Origin: Pithys albifrons albifrons
Lineage: Eukaryota; Chordata; Aves; Passeriformes; Thamnophilidae
DNA: 64,000 bases
Reading direction: 5' to 3'
NCBI RefSeq assembly: GCF_047495875.1
Contig: NC_092460.1
Coordinates: 35,319,054-35,383,053 of the forward strand
Part shown: piece after piece, positions 12,201 to 27,200 of the stretch
How the letters are laid out: every line of letters begins with the position of its first letter
How positions within the stretch are numbered: position 1 is the stretch's first letter
Program-made: the position numbers and the translations under genes
Notes under the pieces: model-generated
What the model saw: only the letters and a program-made list of their open reading frames with translations
Database searches by the model: none
What the model was told of the DNA's origin: nothing

Positions 12201-15200
12201 CACCAACTGCATCACACATTACACTTAAATTTTTGACAACAAAGTGCAATTAACATCCATCTGGTATTTTTACAACTAGTCTCTAACCAGCAGACACTAA
12301 TAAGGACTTTTCCCTTTTAGAAAAGGACTTTTATAGTTAAGTGTTTCTTGAACAGTAAAAAGATTATTGAATTTTGATTTGGAGTGTAAAAAAGGTCTAT
12401 CAATTCTATGCTAAAAGTACTTTAACTAAAAAAAGAAATGCTACTGGGCACATATTTGCATCATGTTAGAAATACCTCACACAAATTTTAAAAGAGAAGT
12501 AAAATTACCTTAGTAGTATTCATATTTTTAAGCCTTATTTGACAGTAGCAGTTGCTAAATAACACACTGGAATTAAAACTAAGAATAGTGAGTTGATATT
12601 ACATTATCAACTATGTATTACCCTGAAATTTGCACAGTGATTTAAAGTTCTGCTGTCTTAATTTAAAACAAGTTCTATATTCATCTACCCAATATTTCAA
12701 AAGGAACTACAAATTCCACTTAAAGACAGCATTTGCTACACTCCTGGGACTAATTGCTGTTAAGCATTCATCTGTACATTATGTTCTGTCCCCACTCCAT
12801 CCCAGTTGGATACTGCCAATTAGGCAATCATCTCACTGAAATGTTTTCTCGCTGTAAGTGGTAATGTAGAACTGCAGCTCATGCTGCAGGTGGCCAGTGA
12901 TGCAAGCACATAAATATTTTATAAATAAATATGAGGGAGGAAGGAAGGGAAGATGGCAAGAAGCTAAAAAAAAACCTAACAAAACAAACTAAATTATTTT
13001 CTTTTTGCTTCATACAACAAATTTCTCCAGGATTTACTACTGGATAACAATCAACAGATGCAGAAAAAAGGGCACAATTTTTCAAAGGTGTATGAATAGT
13101 TTGAGCTGCTCCTTGCTGAGTCTTAGTGCTGTATCTTCTACGTATCTTTACTCTGAAAATAATTTTGAGGGAATAAATTGAAGTACCTCCTTTCCTGCTT
13201 AATACAAGTTCCAGGCACACATCCATTACTTAAGTCAAATAAATTAACATCATCATACCAGTAGCCTACTAAATGAAAATGCAAGCATTATGTAACTAAC
13301 ATAGTCCTATTGTGAATGGTATGAAGATTCCTTATCTCTCCCATATTCCTCTAGAGAACTCGATTATCATGCTCGTGATTAACAAGTGTCATCTTTGCTA
13401 ATGGAAAAGCAAGTGACAGTGCTGTGCTCTTCAAGGGAGCTTCAGAATAGCAACACTGTGACCTATTTTAGAGATACACCCTTTCAATGTATTTGGTTCT
13501 GTACCTCCGAATATCACCAGACTACACAGATCAGGGAACATGTATAAGGCTACCCAGAAGAGAAAGTCATTCCTCGCTGCAATCCAGAATGATTCTAAAA
13601 CAAAATTTCTAAGACAAATCAGATCTAATGTAACCAGCTATAAAAGGTGTCTCCAGTAAAACATGATTTTAAACAAAATTGATAATTTTCAAACCTATAA
13701 GAACATGTGTTGTTTAGATGGGACAAAAAGAAATGTGGAATAGTTAAAGAGCAGTAAGATGTTAAAAAAAAAAAAGAAGGAACAGTAAGAATTCTCTTTA
13801 GAGAACGTATTTTTAACACACATAGCCACAGTAAAGTCTCCTTTTTTATTTACATGGTGTCTCACTGAAGGATGTTAACCTTCAGATATAAAACAGAGGA
13901 AGCAAATGTATAAATCTGCTGTATTTAAACTATTAAGAGTTTATACCCGAGGATGCTTCAATAGCAGCAGATATTGGCAATCGATTGCCAGTAAAGTATT
14001 TAGTAAAAATACACCTTGTGAAAATCCAGGGCTAATGAAACAATGAAGAGGTAGAAAGAAAACGTTGACACCATCTTTTCAGGAGACAAATTGTTTTGTG
14101 GTGCAAAACTGCAATTTTTTGTCAAGTGATTATCTGCGAGTGATTTTAAAGGACTGTTCACCATCAAATGGCAACTTGTTTTATACCCATCATTAACTTC
14201 TTGTAACCCAACCTGCAGAGAACCCATACTCGTGTTAAACACCTCTCCTTTTAGGAATTAGAAAATACCTAAATATTCTCATGTTTTCAGCTTTATATCC
14301 TCTAGACTAAAAACCTTTAACGCTGTTATTGTGTTATTTTGACTTCTTAGATAAGAGTCTTTGCCTTCCCCCATTGTTCCTGCAAAGACAAAACACAGAA
14401 ACTTGCACACTTCATTCTTTGCCTAAAACCAAGCTAAGAAACAGAAAGTCAAGCAAAATCTTATCAGCCCTTTGTCTCATTCACCTCATCGACAATAATC
14501 CACTCCAAGCTTTAAAGAAAAGCTGCCAATACTTTGCATTTTCAGAAAATGCCATCAACTTTGGATACATTTCTGGGTCACAAACCCTCTGGAGAAATAC
14601 ATTACAGTAGTCAGTTCCCAACTCAGTTAGAGATGATTTTTGCCTTAAGGCAAAAGTCTACAAGCCAGCATGGCATTTGTCTCAAGAGGCAGGAAGATAA
14701 GAAATTGCTCAGCAGCTGTCATTCTTCTTCCTGTGCCACACTTGATGGAGAAAGCAAGACTATTCAAATACTACAGTCCAGTCTTTAGCATTCCCTACTA
14801 TATATTTTTAATTTATGTTTTTTTTCCATAGATTGCTTCAAGAATTCTGCAGTAAATTCTTATTGCACCTACAACACCTTAGCAGGTAATTTGAAGTTTT
14901 AATTATGAAGCTCTAATTTGAAACTTCTAAATCAATAATGTTCATCAATTACAAATAAAATGCCAACCTGAAAAACTACTTCTGCATATGCTGGGGGGGA
15001 AAACTGAATTAAGATGCCTTAAACCAGCCACCTAACAAAATCAATACAGAGAAACAAGCCAAGATGCAACTCAGGAAACTCTGAAGGTGAAAATTTTCAA
15101 GTGACCAGTCTCAGACAACTGTATTTTGTGTGAGTAGCACAGTCAGCAAATCACAATAATCCTTTAGGAACCTGCAACTATGTCAAGTTACTGTCTCTCT

Positions 15201-18200
15201 CATTACATCTAAGATGTAAAAAGGTACTGCAAAGTGAGCCCATAACCCTTCACTGATCAGCCTTCCCTTCTTGAACCTTCTCATGTACAGATTGTCAGAG
15301 GGAACGAGAAAGCTCTTTAAAAAACAGATCCTGAAAAGAACCGAAACAGTTTCCTGATTTCTTTGAATGTTGAACCAAAATTAGAGGAATTCTTAAAATC
15401 TATACTTCTAAGATGTGTTTCACAATATAATTTGCTCATATGTATTTTAGGAATATCCAAGCATTCACTCTTAAAAAAATACAAAAGAAAATTTAACAGT
15501 GGCTCAGGAAATAAACTTTTCAGAATTTTAGGTGATATTCTAACTTTACAGGACAGGTTTCTCTGCATTCAAGGCACAAACATGATCACTGGTGCAGCAA
15601 TTTCAGTTCCTTAAAATACAGGTCAGGTATTAAGATCAGAATAAATCACAATCATGTGATAAAGAGGATCACCTAAGACCACTACTATGTGCATCCATTG
15701 CTGCAGTTCCATTTAAATAGTTGGCAACTATTTCTTCACAGGAAGAGAAAGATCAATACAGTGAAGTTTTCTGCTACAGAAAGTTCTGGAAAAATAAAAC
15801 TATGGACAGTATAAGACTGAACAGGTACAGGGGTTCATCTTGTGCTACTCTCCAATACTGTAAGATAGACTTTACACTACAAGTAAAAATTCATGAAAGT
15901 TTTTCTTCAGCTGTTGACATTCCAGCAGAGAAAAAACTAAATGTTTTTTACATGTCTCTAAAATGCAGCGTCATAGAAATAGTTTAAAAGTAGCAAATAA
16001 TCACTTTGGTACTCGAGAGTTGCATCCAAAGCAATTATAAAACAAAGTGAAATATTTTAACAACTGCCTAGTCTTTCCTAACCATTCCTGTACATTAGAA
16101 CCTCTATATAAATTTCACATTGTTATTAGTCTAATGTTAGGACAACTCAAGAATCAAACAACTAGATCAAAATGGCCTGGAAAAGGTAGTGGGTAAGTGA
16201 TTATTGCTTGCTAGAGGTAACAGTTCTCACTTTAAATGACAAATTACACCTCTCAGCACATTGTTTCATATAAAATTAATGAACATCAACTGCATGGAGA
16301 CAGATTTAAAAAAAAATAGCAAGTCAATTCTGCCCAAAATTAGATCTGGGTTGTGCTCATAAAACTGTCATTAACATAATGAAATGCTGTGCTCAAAAAA
16401 GAGCTTATATAACATGCATTTATCTCTAATTTATATGAATCTGCAATCTCTGTCTGCAGTACTGAACTTCAGATCTCATCAGCCTAAACAGAACATTTTA
16501 ACAGTAATAGTCAGTAAACAGAAAGTGACTCAAACGAAAAGCTTTTTCAGCTGCGAACTCCAACTGTTTCTCACAGGAAAGTGAACTTTTCTCCTCAACA
16601 CCAAGATACTTACCCTAAACAGGAACACAGAATCTGGAACCCTACCAGACCCACATATGCAAAGAAAACACTGAAGAGGAACTTCCAATCTAAGACGAAA
16701 CTTTCAAGAACTTCCACAAAATACTCACGTAGTGATCGCCGTCTCTTGTTCTTTAATTTCCTTCTTTTATTCATTCCAGCTTTAGATGGAGATTCCTCTT
16801 TGGCCTTTGGCTGGCTGGCAACTTTTGAAGAGTTCTGCTGGCTGAAGTGTGTGGGCACGTGACGGGCAAGTCCTCCCTGAGATGCAAAGCTGGCATTGCA
16901 CCCACCAACTACACACTGGTGAGAAAGAAACAGAACAACTGCATCAGGTGTTCACGGCACAGGAGTTTGACAGATCTTTGTTTAACTTTTCTGGCTCAGC
17001 TTCCTACACATTAAAGGAAAAATAAATTATTGATGACCATGCAATTAAAAACAGAAACATATTCTGAAACTAATTTGTTTGAGGTTTTTAACTCTCAACA
17101 ATTATTTCATGGTATAATATTTTTCCTGTATTGTTTTCTATAATACTTTGTAGCATAAAACCAATCTCAAACAATGCACAGGCAAACTCTTGACTACCGA
17201 AAATTAAGGCTTCTGAAGAACTTTGCTTTTCATAGACCAACATTCCCTTGTTTTTCAAAATACTGCACTGTTACTCTGTGTTTCTCAACACCCCTCCAAC
17301 CTTCTGCATTTGGTGACATTCTCTGACATCCTCCTGTCTTGTGACAGGACAGAAGCAAAAAAACCTGAAAATATCCTTACCCACAATTAATTGGAAACAG
17401 CTCAATGTTCTCTGTAAATGCCATAAAAAGTCAAGGAACAGCTGTCTCACACTGTCTAGAACTTTAACTTCAGTAACTGAAATTACTATTAGCAATTAAT
17501 TACACATTCATTTTGGGATGCTGCTATTACTTCAGATGCATTTAAGAAAGTTCTTATTTAAGAGAATGTCCTCTCTTTCTCAAACAGAAAAATAAGGGAA
17601 GTTCCAACAATAATTAAACAGAAACACAAACTGAGAGATACCTGCAACTAAGGCAGAACTGGCTACAGTTATTACCAGTAGTTTTTTTAAGTATCTGGTT
17701 TACATTTACAATTATTTCATTTGCAAAAAGTATTTACATTATACTGCTGAAGGAGGCACAAGCCTTTTCTCTTGTGCTCTGAGCTTGCAAGTGTAATAGA
17801 AAAGTGATTTTAAGATATGCATTCCATCACTGGCTGCCATTGGCTGGGTATCCATTTGACTGATTTTCCTCCTGATGCAGACAATCATAGTAGGGCAAAT
17901 GACTTGATCAGCCACTAATGAAAAAAAAAATCACAACTCTAAACCATTGGAAAATTCTGTTCCTTCCACATCTGTTCTGCTCCTCCCTTTCCTTCCCCTC
18001 TTACTCAGCTCTTTCACCTGTATTTCTCCTCTCTAGCACTTCCCTTCACGGCAAACTGATGAAGCAGCTCCAGCAGGAATTTGGGAACAAGTAAATACTG
18101 CAACGATGTACATGGTGCTAAGTCACCTCTGACCACTAAGGATGACTTTGAAAGATTACAGTAAACTGCCCCAATCCTGCACATTTGCTGTAAAACTCTG

Positions 18201-21200
18201 CACGGCCCATTTTTTGTCCCTAAATCCCAACTGTGTTGTTTTCCCTCTCTGGCTGCAGAATTGAAAAGTCTGTTTCTGCCTCAGACCTGGCAGATGGTTT
18301 TCCATTATCATCATAAAACACCATGTCCATGAAGAGAAAAAACTGTGCTGGCCTTCAAAACTCAATACTTGCTACAGGACTGAAACTAAGTACAGACAAA
18401 AGATTTCAAGACAGACAAAAACCAGAAGAACATTTTTCACTTTTTTTTTCTCTTAGAGGGAAAAATAATTAGAGGGAGGTAAGGAAAAAATTTTCTACAC
18501 CTTTTTACCTTGCTCTATAATTTCCCCTGTACAAACAACACCAATATTGCCTACTTATACTGTAGTGACTTACAATGTAAGAAATCCCAGCACAACTGTG
18601 AAATTCAAACACTCTGGGTCTTGATCTCATTTACATCTTGGTAATCTCAACAAAATTTTGATCACTTCAAATTAATACTGAAAATTCAAATTTACACTTA
18701 CAGGATCACAGGATGGTTTGGGTTGGAAGGGACATTTAGAATTCCTTCAGTCCCAGCCCCTCTACCGTGGGTAAGGACATCACCTACTGGATTAGGTTGC
18801 TATGCCCCATCCAACCAGACCTTAAACCTGAACTACTTAGTTGTACTAAAGATGATTGACCTGACAAACAACAAATACATGTAAAATGCATTAGTTAAAA
18901 AATTTTCTGTTCTCCAGTGTGTGTGTCCTTGAAATAACTGTCTTGCCCATAAAAGCAACTTCGTGAAACTAAACTAAGCCACTAAACCTAAATTTAGAAT
19001 TAACTTTCATTAATGTATTCCTGCTTCAGATTCCAGCCCTTTCTGATTGTACAAACGCTCTCAGAAAAAAAAAACAGCTCACAAAAATCCCATACCCTGA
19101 AGTTCAGTCATATTGAGAAATTAAATTGTCAGCTTTACCAATGCCTGCTAGAGGTCAAAAATAACCTCCAGTCTTGGGATAGTGCAGGCATTACCATATT
19201 CCATGTTTATTAAAGCATAGGATCAAAAGGAAGCACCTTCTGGAAAAAAGCATAAACTTTGTGTCATGCACATTTCTAAAACTTTTTAAAACTCATTTGT
19301 GTTTCTTGTGAGATGGGAAATATTGTTTTATGACAAACTGCAGTTTGACTAATGGTGTCATAACTTGCCTTTTTTGTCATGTACTAAGAAACAACCATGG
19401 ATACTCTGCATGGATTACCTACAGAAACTACCACTTACTTTTCTTGCTCTACCCAAATTTTGCTTTCAAAATACCCAAACCAACATCCTTAAATCCTCAA
19501 TATCTGCAACTTGCAACTGGACAGCCTATTAATAGTCTACAACCACAATACAAGTATTTGCAGAAATGATTACATTCAGATATTGTGCACTTTGAGACTA
19601 CCTGACCATGTCATCAAATAATCAACAGCTGACAGATCAAGGATGACACAGAACACCTTTGTAGTAGACAGGAAATAGAAGAGGAGAAAGAAAAATCTTA
19701 CCTGCTTTTTTCTTTTTTTTCTCTAAAATAATATATCCAGCAATCCGTTACTAATGGGTAAAGTCTCTTCTCTCCAAAGATAAAGGAGCAGTTCAGGCTG
19801 TCACTTCAGGATCTCTGGACGGTAAGTCAAACCAAATCAGCTTCCCACCAGATATTTATACAGATCTAGAGGGCTCCTAATAAATCAAACTCCACTAATT
19901 ACGCACAACTTTAAACCAATCTTTTCATTTTTCCCCCAAAACCTAAATTTCAAAGTTTCACATTCAATTTGAAACATGACAATTTGGGTCCGGATTGGTG
20001 GATATGTTACTTCAAGAGAAAATAAGTAAACATGTAAGAAGTTTTAATTTCTCCAGTGTACCCATACCCACCACTATTAATGGGCAGTAATGACCAGTGA
20101 CTTTAACAAAGAGGATGTAAAAACATTGAGCAATACAGGATTTTGTGCTAAATTCAAAATAACAAAATCTCCTATTTGGACTATTCAGTGTGTAATTTTT
20201 CTAATAAATCTAACAGTAGTAGTTTAGACAGCTGAATAAACTTTCTTACTGCCTCAACATCTAAGTGTTCAGGCTTTACATTTTCTGTCTGCATCTGCAA
20301 TGTTCTAATGGATGGAAGATATTCTGCCAAGAGAGTAACAGACATGAATTCCCAGTGAGGACTGAAGCTGCTTGGCTGTGTTTCCTACATTCCAACAACT
20401 GTTCCTCTATTGAACTTGTATCAAATAAACCCTTCAATGAATTCTGGAAGTTACAGGTGGCAGAAGGAGCATCAAGCTTCATCTTTATTATTACTTTCTT
20501 CCATCTTTTTAAACAAAGGACAAAAGCCTCCAATGAACCTGAGCACTGCCATTCATGGTCACTGGAAGCTTCTACCCCCAGTGAGCAAAACTTGCATGAC
20601 TGCTCTGATACATGAAGAGGAAATCCACTGGAATCCACACATGGAAGCAGCTGGCAGCATAACCACGAGCAGCCTGATAGTCACAGACATATTTAGGTTG
20701 GAAAAGACCCTTAAGATCATCAAGTCCAACCATAATGCTACATGTAAGTATTTTGCATAAAATCTCCACTATTTTGTGCTCATCTACCATTGTCCTTTAA
20801 TTATACCTAATCTTACATTTGGTCACCTAGGCTACAATCTAAGAGTTCATTTGACGTGTCTTCAAGTAATTTTCAATGCTGAGTAATACTTCAATAAAAT
20901 ACTTTTTGTCTCCCCAAGTCCCAGAAACCATGCTGGAAAATGTAGGTTTTCACAACTCCTTCACTAGTCAAATACTTGTTATCAGTAACAGCCAAGTTTA
21001 GGGCAAGTAAGATGGAATGTCTTCATTCACTTTTTCTCAGTTTTCCAACTCAGATTATTCCTGTAAATCTACCTGTCTATGTGGTCTGAATGTCAAACTG
21101 GTGAATTCTCAACAGGACCACCACTACAGGTTGATGATACTCCAAAACATTCCACCAGTTTCTAAAAAGCTGCAAAAATTATGTAATAAAAGGTCTAAAA

Positions 21201-24200
21201 AGGAATAATATTGAAGCTTTTACTCTCTCAACTCTGATCCTGAAATCATACACGATGATGAAGATACTAAAGGTCTTTGGAGAAAATACATTAAATAATG
21301 TCTACAATGACAAAAAAATACTAAAAAAAAGAAGAAAAAAAAAGGCTGACTAAAATCAGACTGTCATAAGCCAAGAGAAAACTTCCAACAGTACAAAAGC
21401 GATGAAAGTCAGGTATTAAGAGGAGCAATGTAAGTCTCCATCATTTAAGGGACACTTTTCCTTTGGTGGAGGGATTGTTGGGTGCCTTAGGGCTTTATCA
21501 CTAACAAAACCTAGTGATGAGAGCCTCAAAAAAATAGGCAAAAACCCCATCCACTTATTCCACATGAAACCCAGGACCACCAGCATTAAAAACTTAGGAA
21601 AAAATCAGAGGGAATAAACAGAAAAGCAGTATGACAACTAAAGGGCATCTGAGGTCCTAAATTCTGCCCAAAGATCCAGGGTATCTTTATTTTCTTTTCC
21701 CCTTAGTCCAGCAGATGACTCAGAGGTGAGCTGCATGGAACACTGCCAGGATACTGGCCCACATAAAAATGGAGCTGGCATAACAAAGGTCTCAAAAATA
21801 GGCATCCATAAGGAAATTTTACCTTTCATATGACACAGGTACTGCAATGTTGATGTTGAGGGGGACACACTATAAAAAACAGGATAAACTTACAAAAAAT
21901 GAAACCATTTAGAAATTAGTTTATTTCTGTTACAAATGAACTCACAGTCACAAAATTTACAGGACTGCATGGAAAGGGCAGGTAAAGCCACAAAGGCCTT
22001 TTAATATGAAAGCACTGCAGCTTGTTGACAGCTGAATGGAGCCTTTAGTCATAGCACAACACTGTGTGGATCACAAAATTAGGTAATTAAACCCAAAATG
22101 TCCAACTACGTAAAATGAGTCCACTTGCAAGCAAAGGAGTGACTAGCCAGGGATATATCCTTCAACAGATCAGTTCTAATGCCAGAGTCTGAGACAGCAG
22201 CCAACTGCTTTTCAACTTGAGAAAATACTTTTGTCTCTTATTTTCACTAGAAATACATGAATATATGGACCTGTCATATGTTTATTACTCTCTTCTGTTC
22301 ATTACATGATTGGAGTGTACTTTTACCCCTACAAAATTAATTTTTCCATATTCTCACTTTCCAAGCTAATATTGTTTTTCTTTAAAACATCCTGAACAGC
22401 AGCTCTTCAGATAACAGCATAGAACTATACTATTACCACAACTGCCTTTTACAGCTTTCCTCAAAATTCCTAACATTAATTTATTTTTTTTAAATAAAAC
22501 ACTGAACAAATAGGTGTTTTCTGCAAGTTTTCTCAAATGACATATTATTTCCTTCTATGCCAGGACTCAAGTATATTCTCATGAGGCAACTGAAGGTTCA
22601 TTTGCAATTTAGGTTTTGGGAGATATTTTGCCTGCAGTAATCAAGAACAAGAGGTCCTTAAATCAACTATTAATTGAAAAAAAACTTGGCTTCCTGTAAA
22701 AAGTGAGCAATTAAGATTTGTGAGAACAGCTAAATGCAAAAGGAAACATTTGCTCCATTTTTGATTGACTGGCACAAAACAATTAATAAAGGCTGTTCTT
22801 GGAATGATCAAGATTAATATCCAAGACTTCAAGTGTTTTTTTGTATCAGAGAGTAGATTTCAAAAGTTAGTGAAAGAAAAGAAGCAAGTGAGGAAAGGGG
22901 GCTTGTTAATTAATGAGTTGCCATCACAGACATTTACGTACTTGGCTACCTCACGTGAGCCCTGAAGCCTGAACTCAGCATAAATGACAAGGGAACAAAA
23001 GATGTTATACAAAATTCTACTCAGATCACAATTACTCTCCACGCAAAGCTCCCAGAAACAGATTGAGAAATACAGGGATAAAAGATATAGGGACTAAAGA
23101 CAACAGTAGGAAAAAATGCTGAAGTTACACACATTGAGTCCTGAGGATTAACTACTGCAATCCTTGCCTGCTTTGTCTCTCCCTTGGTGTGACCAGAAAG
23201 TACAGAAAATCAGCTGGTGAAACGAGGTATTTAACACAGGACTATCATTATTAGAATTAGTGTCAATTGTAGGGCTCGAGCTGTAACCAGGCTACCTGAA
23301 AAACCAGGTTACCAACTTGGCCAGGTAACCCTGACAGATTCAAAAGTCCCTCTGGTGTTTCTGAGCTATGTCCACCTCTTCAATCCAACAGCTCTAAAAT
23401 TGAGTTCCTTTCTTTATTTACACCAAATAAGAACACAAATTGACCTATCAAAAGAGTTTCATTCAAGACCAAAGCTTGCCACTACACTTTGAGGTATATA
23501 AAATATTTAATTTCAAAAATGAGAAAACTCAAGGTTTTCTCTGGTAACTGGTGGCTGCTTTTCTCTTTTTTTTTTATTCAGGGATTAGCACTTAAGATCA
23601 AGATCTGTTCCTGTAACAATCATATCTGCAAACTTTCAGGGATCTGTGCTCCTTATGCTGTGCTTCTAAGAGCATGTTGATCTTACTCCTTCGAACAAAG
23701 GGTAGAAACACCTTGAAAACAATTTTCCTGTTGTTATTCACTGAGTCAGAATCTTAAGACTAAAGTACACAGTTTGGTATGGAAAAAAGTGTGACCTTTA
23801 GTAAAAATAACCCTTTTTCACAAGCACTGAAATGTATCATTTTCACTTTCTAGGTTTTAAGCTTAGTTTTGTTTTCTGTCATAACTAGTTAAAACCTATA
23901 GAAAAAGTAACTTCTGGAAGACACCACTGTAACAGAAAAGTATTTTAAGTAATAGAGCTACCTTAAAATAAATTTTTTTTAAAAGCATAAGATGTTACCT
24001 GAGGGGAAAGAGAGAAGAGAAAGTGGAGAAACAGTGACTAAAACTTCGTGGTATAGGGGGTGGGTGAGAAGGAGGCATAAAACGCTACCTAAATTAAAAA
24101 AAAAACAAACCTAGTTCATTTCCATATCCTACATGGAAGGACAACTTCAGTCTGAAGTAGTGTGGGTGGGACTTACCATCAAATGATCCAGGACTGACAG

Positions 24201-27200
24201 CTATGAACTGCCCCAACTGTATCCATAAGAGGATGAAGCAACTCATTAATAACGGATTGGTGGATATGGGAATGATAAACACTACTATACCTAGAATTGC
24301 AGGTACAGATTAGGGGGAGAAAGAAAGAGAAAGTTAGAAAATACTGTGCAGGAAATACAGTCAGCTCATTGGTCCTGCATTCCTGACTTCCTTATTATTT
24401 TCAGAGAAGTTCACTAAATAATCACCTGACAGCATTTCAACTGAATTTAACAAAACCAGCTCTTACTTAAGCACAGAATGGGCACCATCAGCCACGATCC
24501 AAACTTTAACATGGAAGTGTGAAGTACGACACAAAATATCTCAGCATTGGAGTGTAAGCAGCTCAACTGGAAATTCACAAAACACCTGAACTTTAGCACT
24601 ACTTAGTTCTACACTCCCCTGCCATTCATAGATTAAAAGGAACAGGGATAGAGAAGCAGTAGCAGTATCTTCACCTGTTTCCATAAAAGAACAGGACCTT
24701 AGGGCACTATTATTGCAGAGATGAAGGCTCAGCTCACTGGATGCTTTTTAAGAAATCCTCCTGTAATGGATGTATCAATTGTATCAGGAAAAATAAACAA
24801 AATTGCTCTTAAAATAAGAGCTGTTGTATCTCACAATGAACCTTACCTTGAAAGGTTTGTCCCCACTGTGTGTCAGCATATGCCTCTGCAACCAGCTTTG
24901 ACTTGTTGAAGGTGTATTATATACTTTGCAACCTTTCCACAAGCAAACAAACACCTGATAGAGTAAAAATGTGGTAAGTTCACAAAAGTCAAAGAAAACA
25001 GTACATATAAAGTCAGACTAGCAAGGAAGACTGTTTTCACAATATTTCACAATACATCAAAGAACTTTGAAAAATAACCATTTATTTTGGATCACAGTTC
25101 TCACATCTCACCAAAGAAAAAACAATTATAACCACAAGTATTCAATAAAAACAAATCACTGCAATAAAATATCTAAACACAGATGCTCCTGCAGATAAAC
25201 ACAATTGAGAGACACAGGGGCCACTGTGAAGAGTTTGTGTTTGTACTCAGCATCTGTATCCACCAGATACTGAGACAGAACATTTTTAAATGAAAAGTTT
25301 ACATTTTTGGTAGTAGCCATAAAAATGAAATTATTTACTTTCATAAGCAATTGATAATTTCATTATTTGAGCATGAAAAAGTAAAAACTCTTAAATACAA
25401 TACAGTTGTTCATCTACCAGAGTTGAGTTTTGTGTGATGGAATACCAGATACCTCTAGTTAGAACCTTATATTCAATTCCTGGTGAACAAAGTTACCATT
25501 TCTCATAGGATTCAAACTGCATGGGTGTTTTGTGATTCCAGTGTATAGACCAGTCACATGCACAATACTCCATTAACAGGAGCAGAACTTACTCATGCTG
25601 CTTTTCTCTCTCCTCTCATTGTGTTTATCTATAACGGAGGGAATAAAAAAGCTCAATGAACTTGCCTTTCATTAGAATTTCCTCAACAGGTCTGTGTGTG
25701 AAGGGAGGTAAAGCCCTAATTTGTCACAGCAAAATACAGTCCCCAGAAACAGCACTGTTCACAATACAGTTTTTCAGAACTGCAGGAAACTAATTGGATT
25801 TGAGTTTCTTGTTCTCTTTTGAAGAATAAAACCCCTCAGTCTTCCAAAGATTGTATTTTCAAAACAAAAGAGCAGCCACAGGAGTGCTACGTACTTGCTG
25901 TACAGCCCAGCTTTACTACTCCAAAGCTGGAAAACCCTGACTGTCTGTATGACTGAGCCAGACCTACTGACACAAGGCCCAAGCCCCCGAACCTTTGATG
26001 TCTGCCACTCCTCACTTCTGAGATCCCCCAAAGCACCAGAGTTGGAATTCCCAAGACCCCTGGCTCTGTAACAGCTCCATAACTGTGCCAGTATTTCCAT
26101 CAGCAGTTGCAGACTGCAGGCCCCTTGGCAAAGTGTGCTCCTGGGAAGCCACAGACTGTGGAAATGCAAAGCCTCCGAAATACAAGGACTTGGTTTTGCA
26201 GCAACCCATCAGAAGTTCCGACAAGGCTTATTGGGAGCCCCTGTTAAAAGGTTGAATCCAAAACATTTCTGAAAAAAATCTTCTGGGAGTAAAACTATTT
26301 TGTCAGAAAGTTTCCTGGGCTTTTCATGGATGAATCTAGTTTGGACTGAATCCATTGTCTCGGTATTTAACTCGAAAATATACATTTTACCATACAAGGA
26401 TGTTTGTCACATTCCTTTCTGTTCTCCATATGAAATTACTAATCCCCCCTTTCTTTAAATTTAGAGTCACTGTAGTTAAGTAATGTATGAAATTCAATCA
26501 AAGCCACAAGAATACAATTTCTAACACACTTAAAACACCTCACCAGCAGGTGGCAGACAAATCCCTGAAACAAACCCGCCAGGATCCATCCCTCTTCCAC
26601 AGCTTCCAGTTGGAACTTTCCAAAAAAGTAAAACCATCTCCAGTAGGAGGATTATAAGTGTGAACTGAACACAACAGTTGTTAGACACTTTGTGCTTCCA
26701 ACAGCCTTCTCTTCCAAAAAGACAAATACTGGTTAACCTTTCCTATATAAAATTATCCTCAAATATTGTTACATGAAGTGTAAGTGACCAGAAACACAAT
26801 ACAAACACAAAAACCCAAACCAAAACCTGAAAAATCTTCCAGTCCCTTTTTAAGAAATGTAAAGGGGTCAGGGATGTGAAAATTAAGATTCCCAGAGACG
26901 CAGTTATATGAAATCCCACAGGATACCAACACATCTCATCCATTTAATTATTTAATCCAAAATTCAATAACACTTTTATAAACCTACAAAGAACTCAGAC
27001 ATCATCTCATGAGTGGCTAAAAAGTCGATTCTGCTTAGAGCTTGGACTGAAAAAAGCTACCAAATGTGAAGCTGGAAGCTTCAGCCATACCAAAAAACAA
27101 TCAGAGTCCCAGCTGTCAGTGACATACTTACAGTAATGCAAATTAGCATTTTATTTGTCTTTTTACTCAAGATAAAGTGTAATGACTTAACATTTTCCTT

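Larger units (their letters stand above)
16916..24846 (-). other. AEBP2: AEBP2 intron 3
   Basis: GT-AG intron of about 7.9 kb. It holds two CR1 3'-end fragments (18701-18832 and 20675-20745) and a small 17-bp triplicated motif at 23285-23335. No exon was recognised. The overlapping 116- and 120-codon frames near 20265-20638 are mutual shadows without domains. Confidence 0.85.

Noticed and set aside
20265..20638. Overlapping 116- and 120-codon frames on opposite strands
   Set aside because: They are shadows of each other in intron 3, without domain or splice context.
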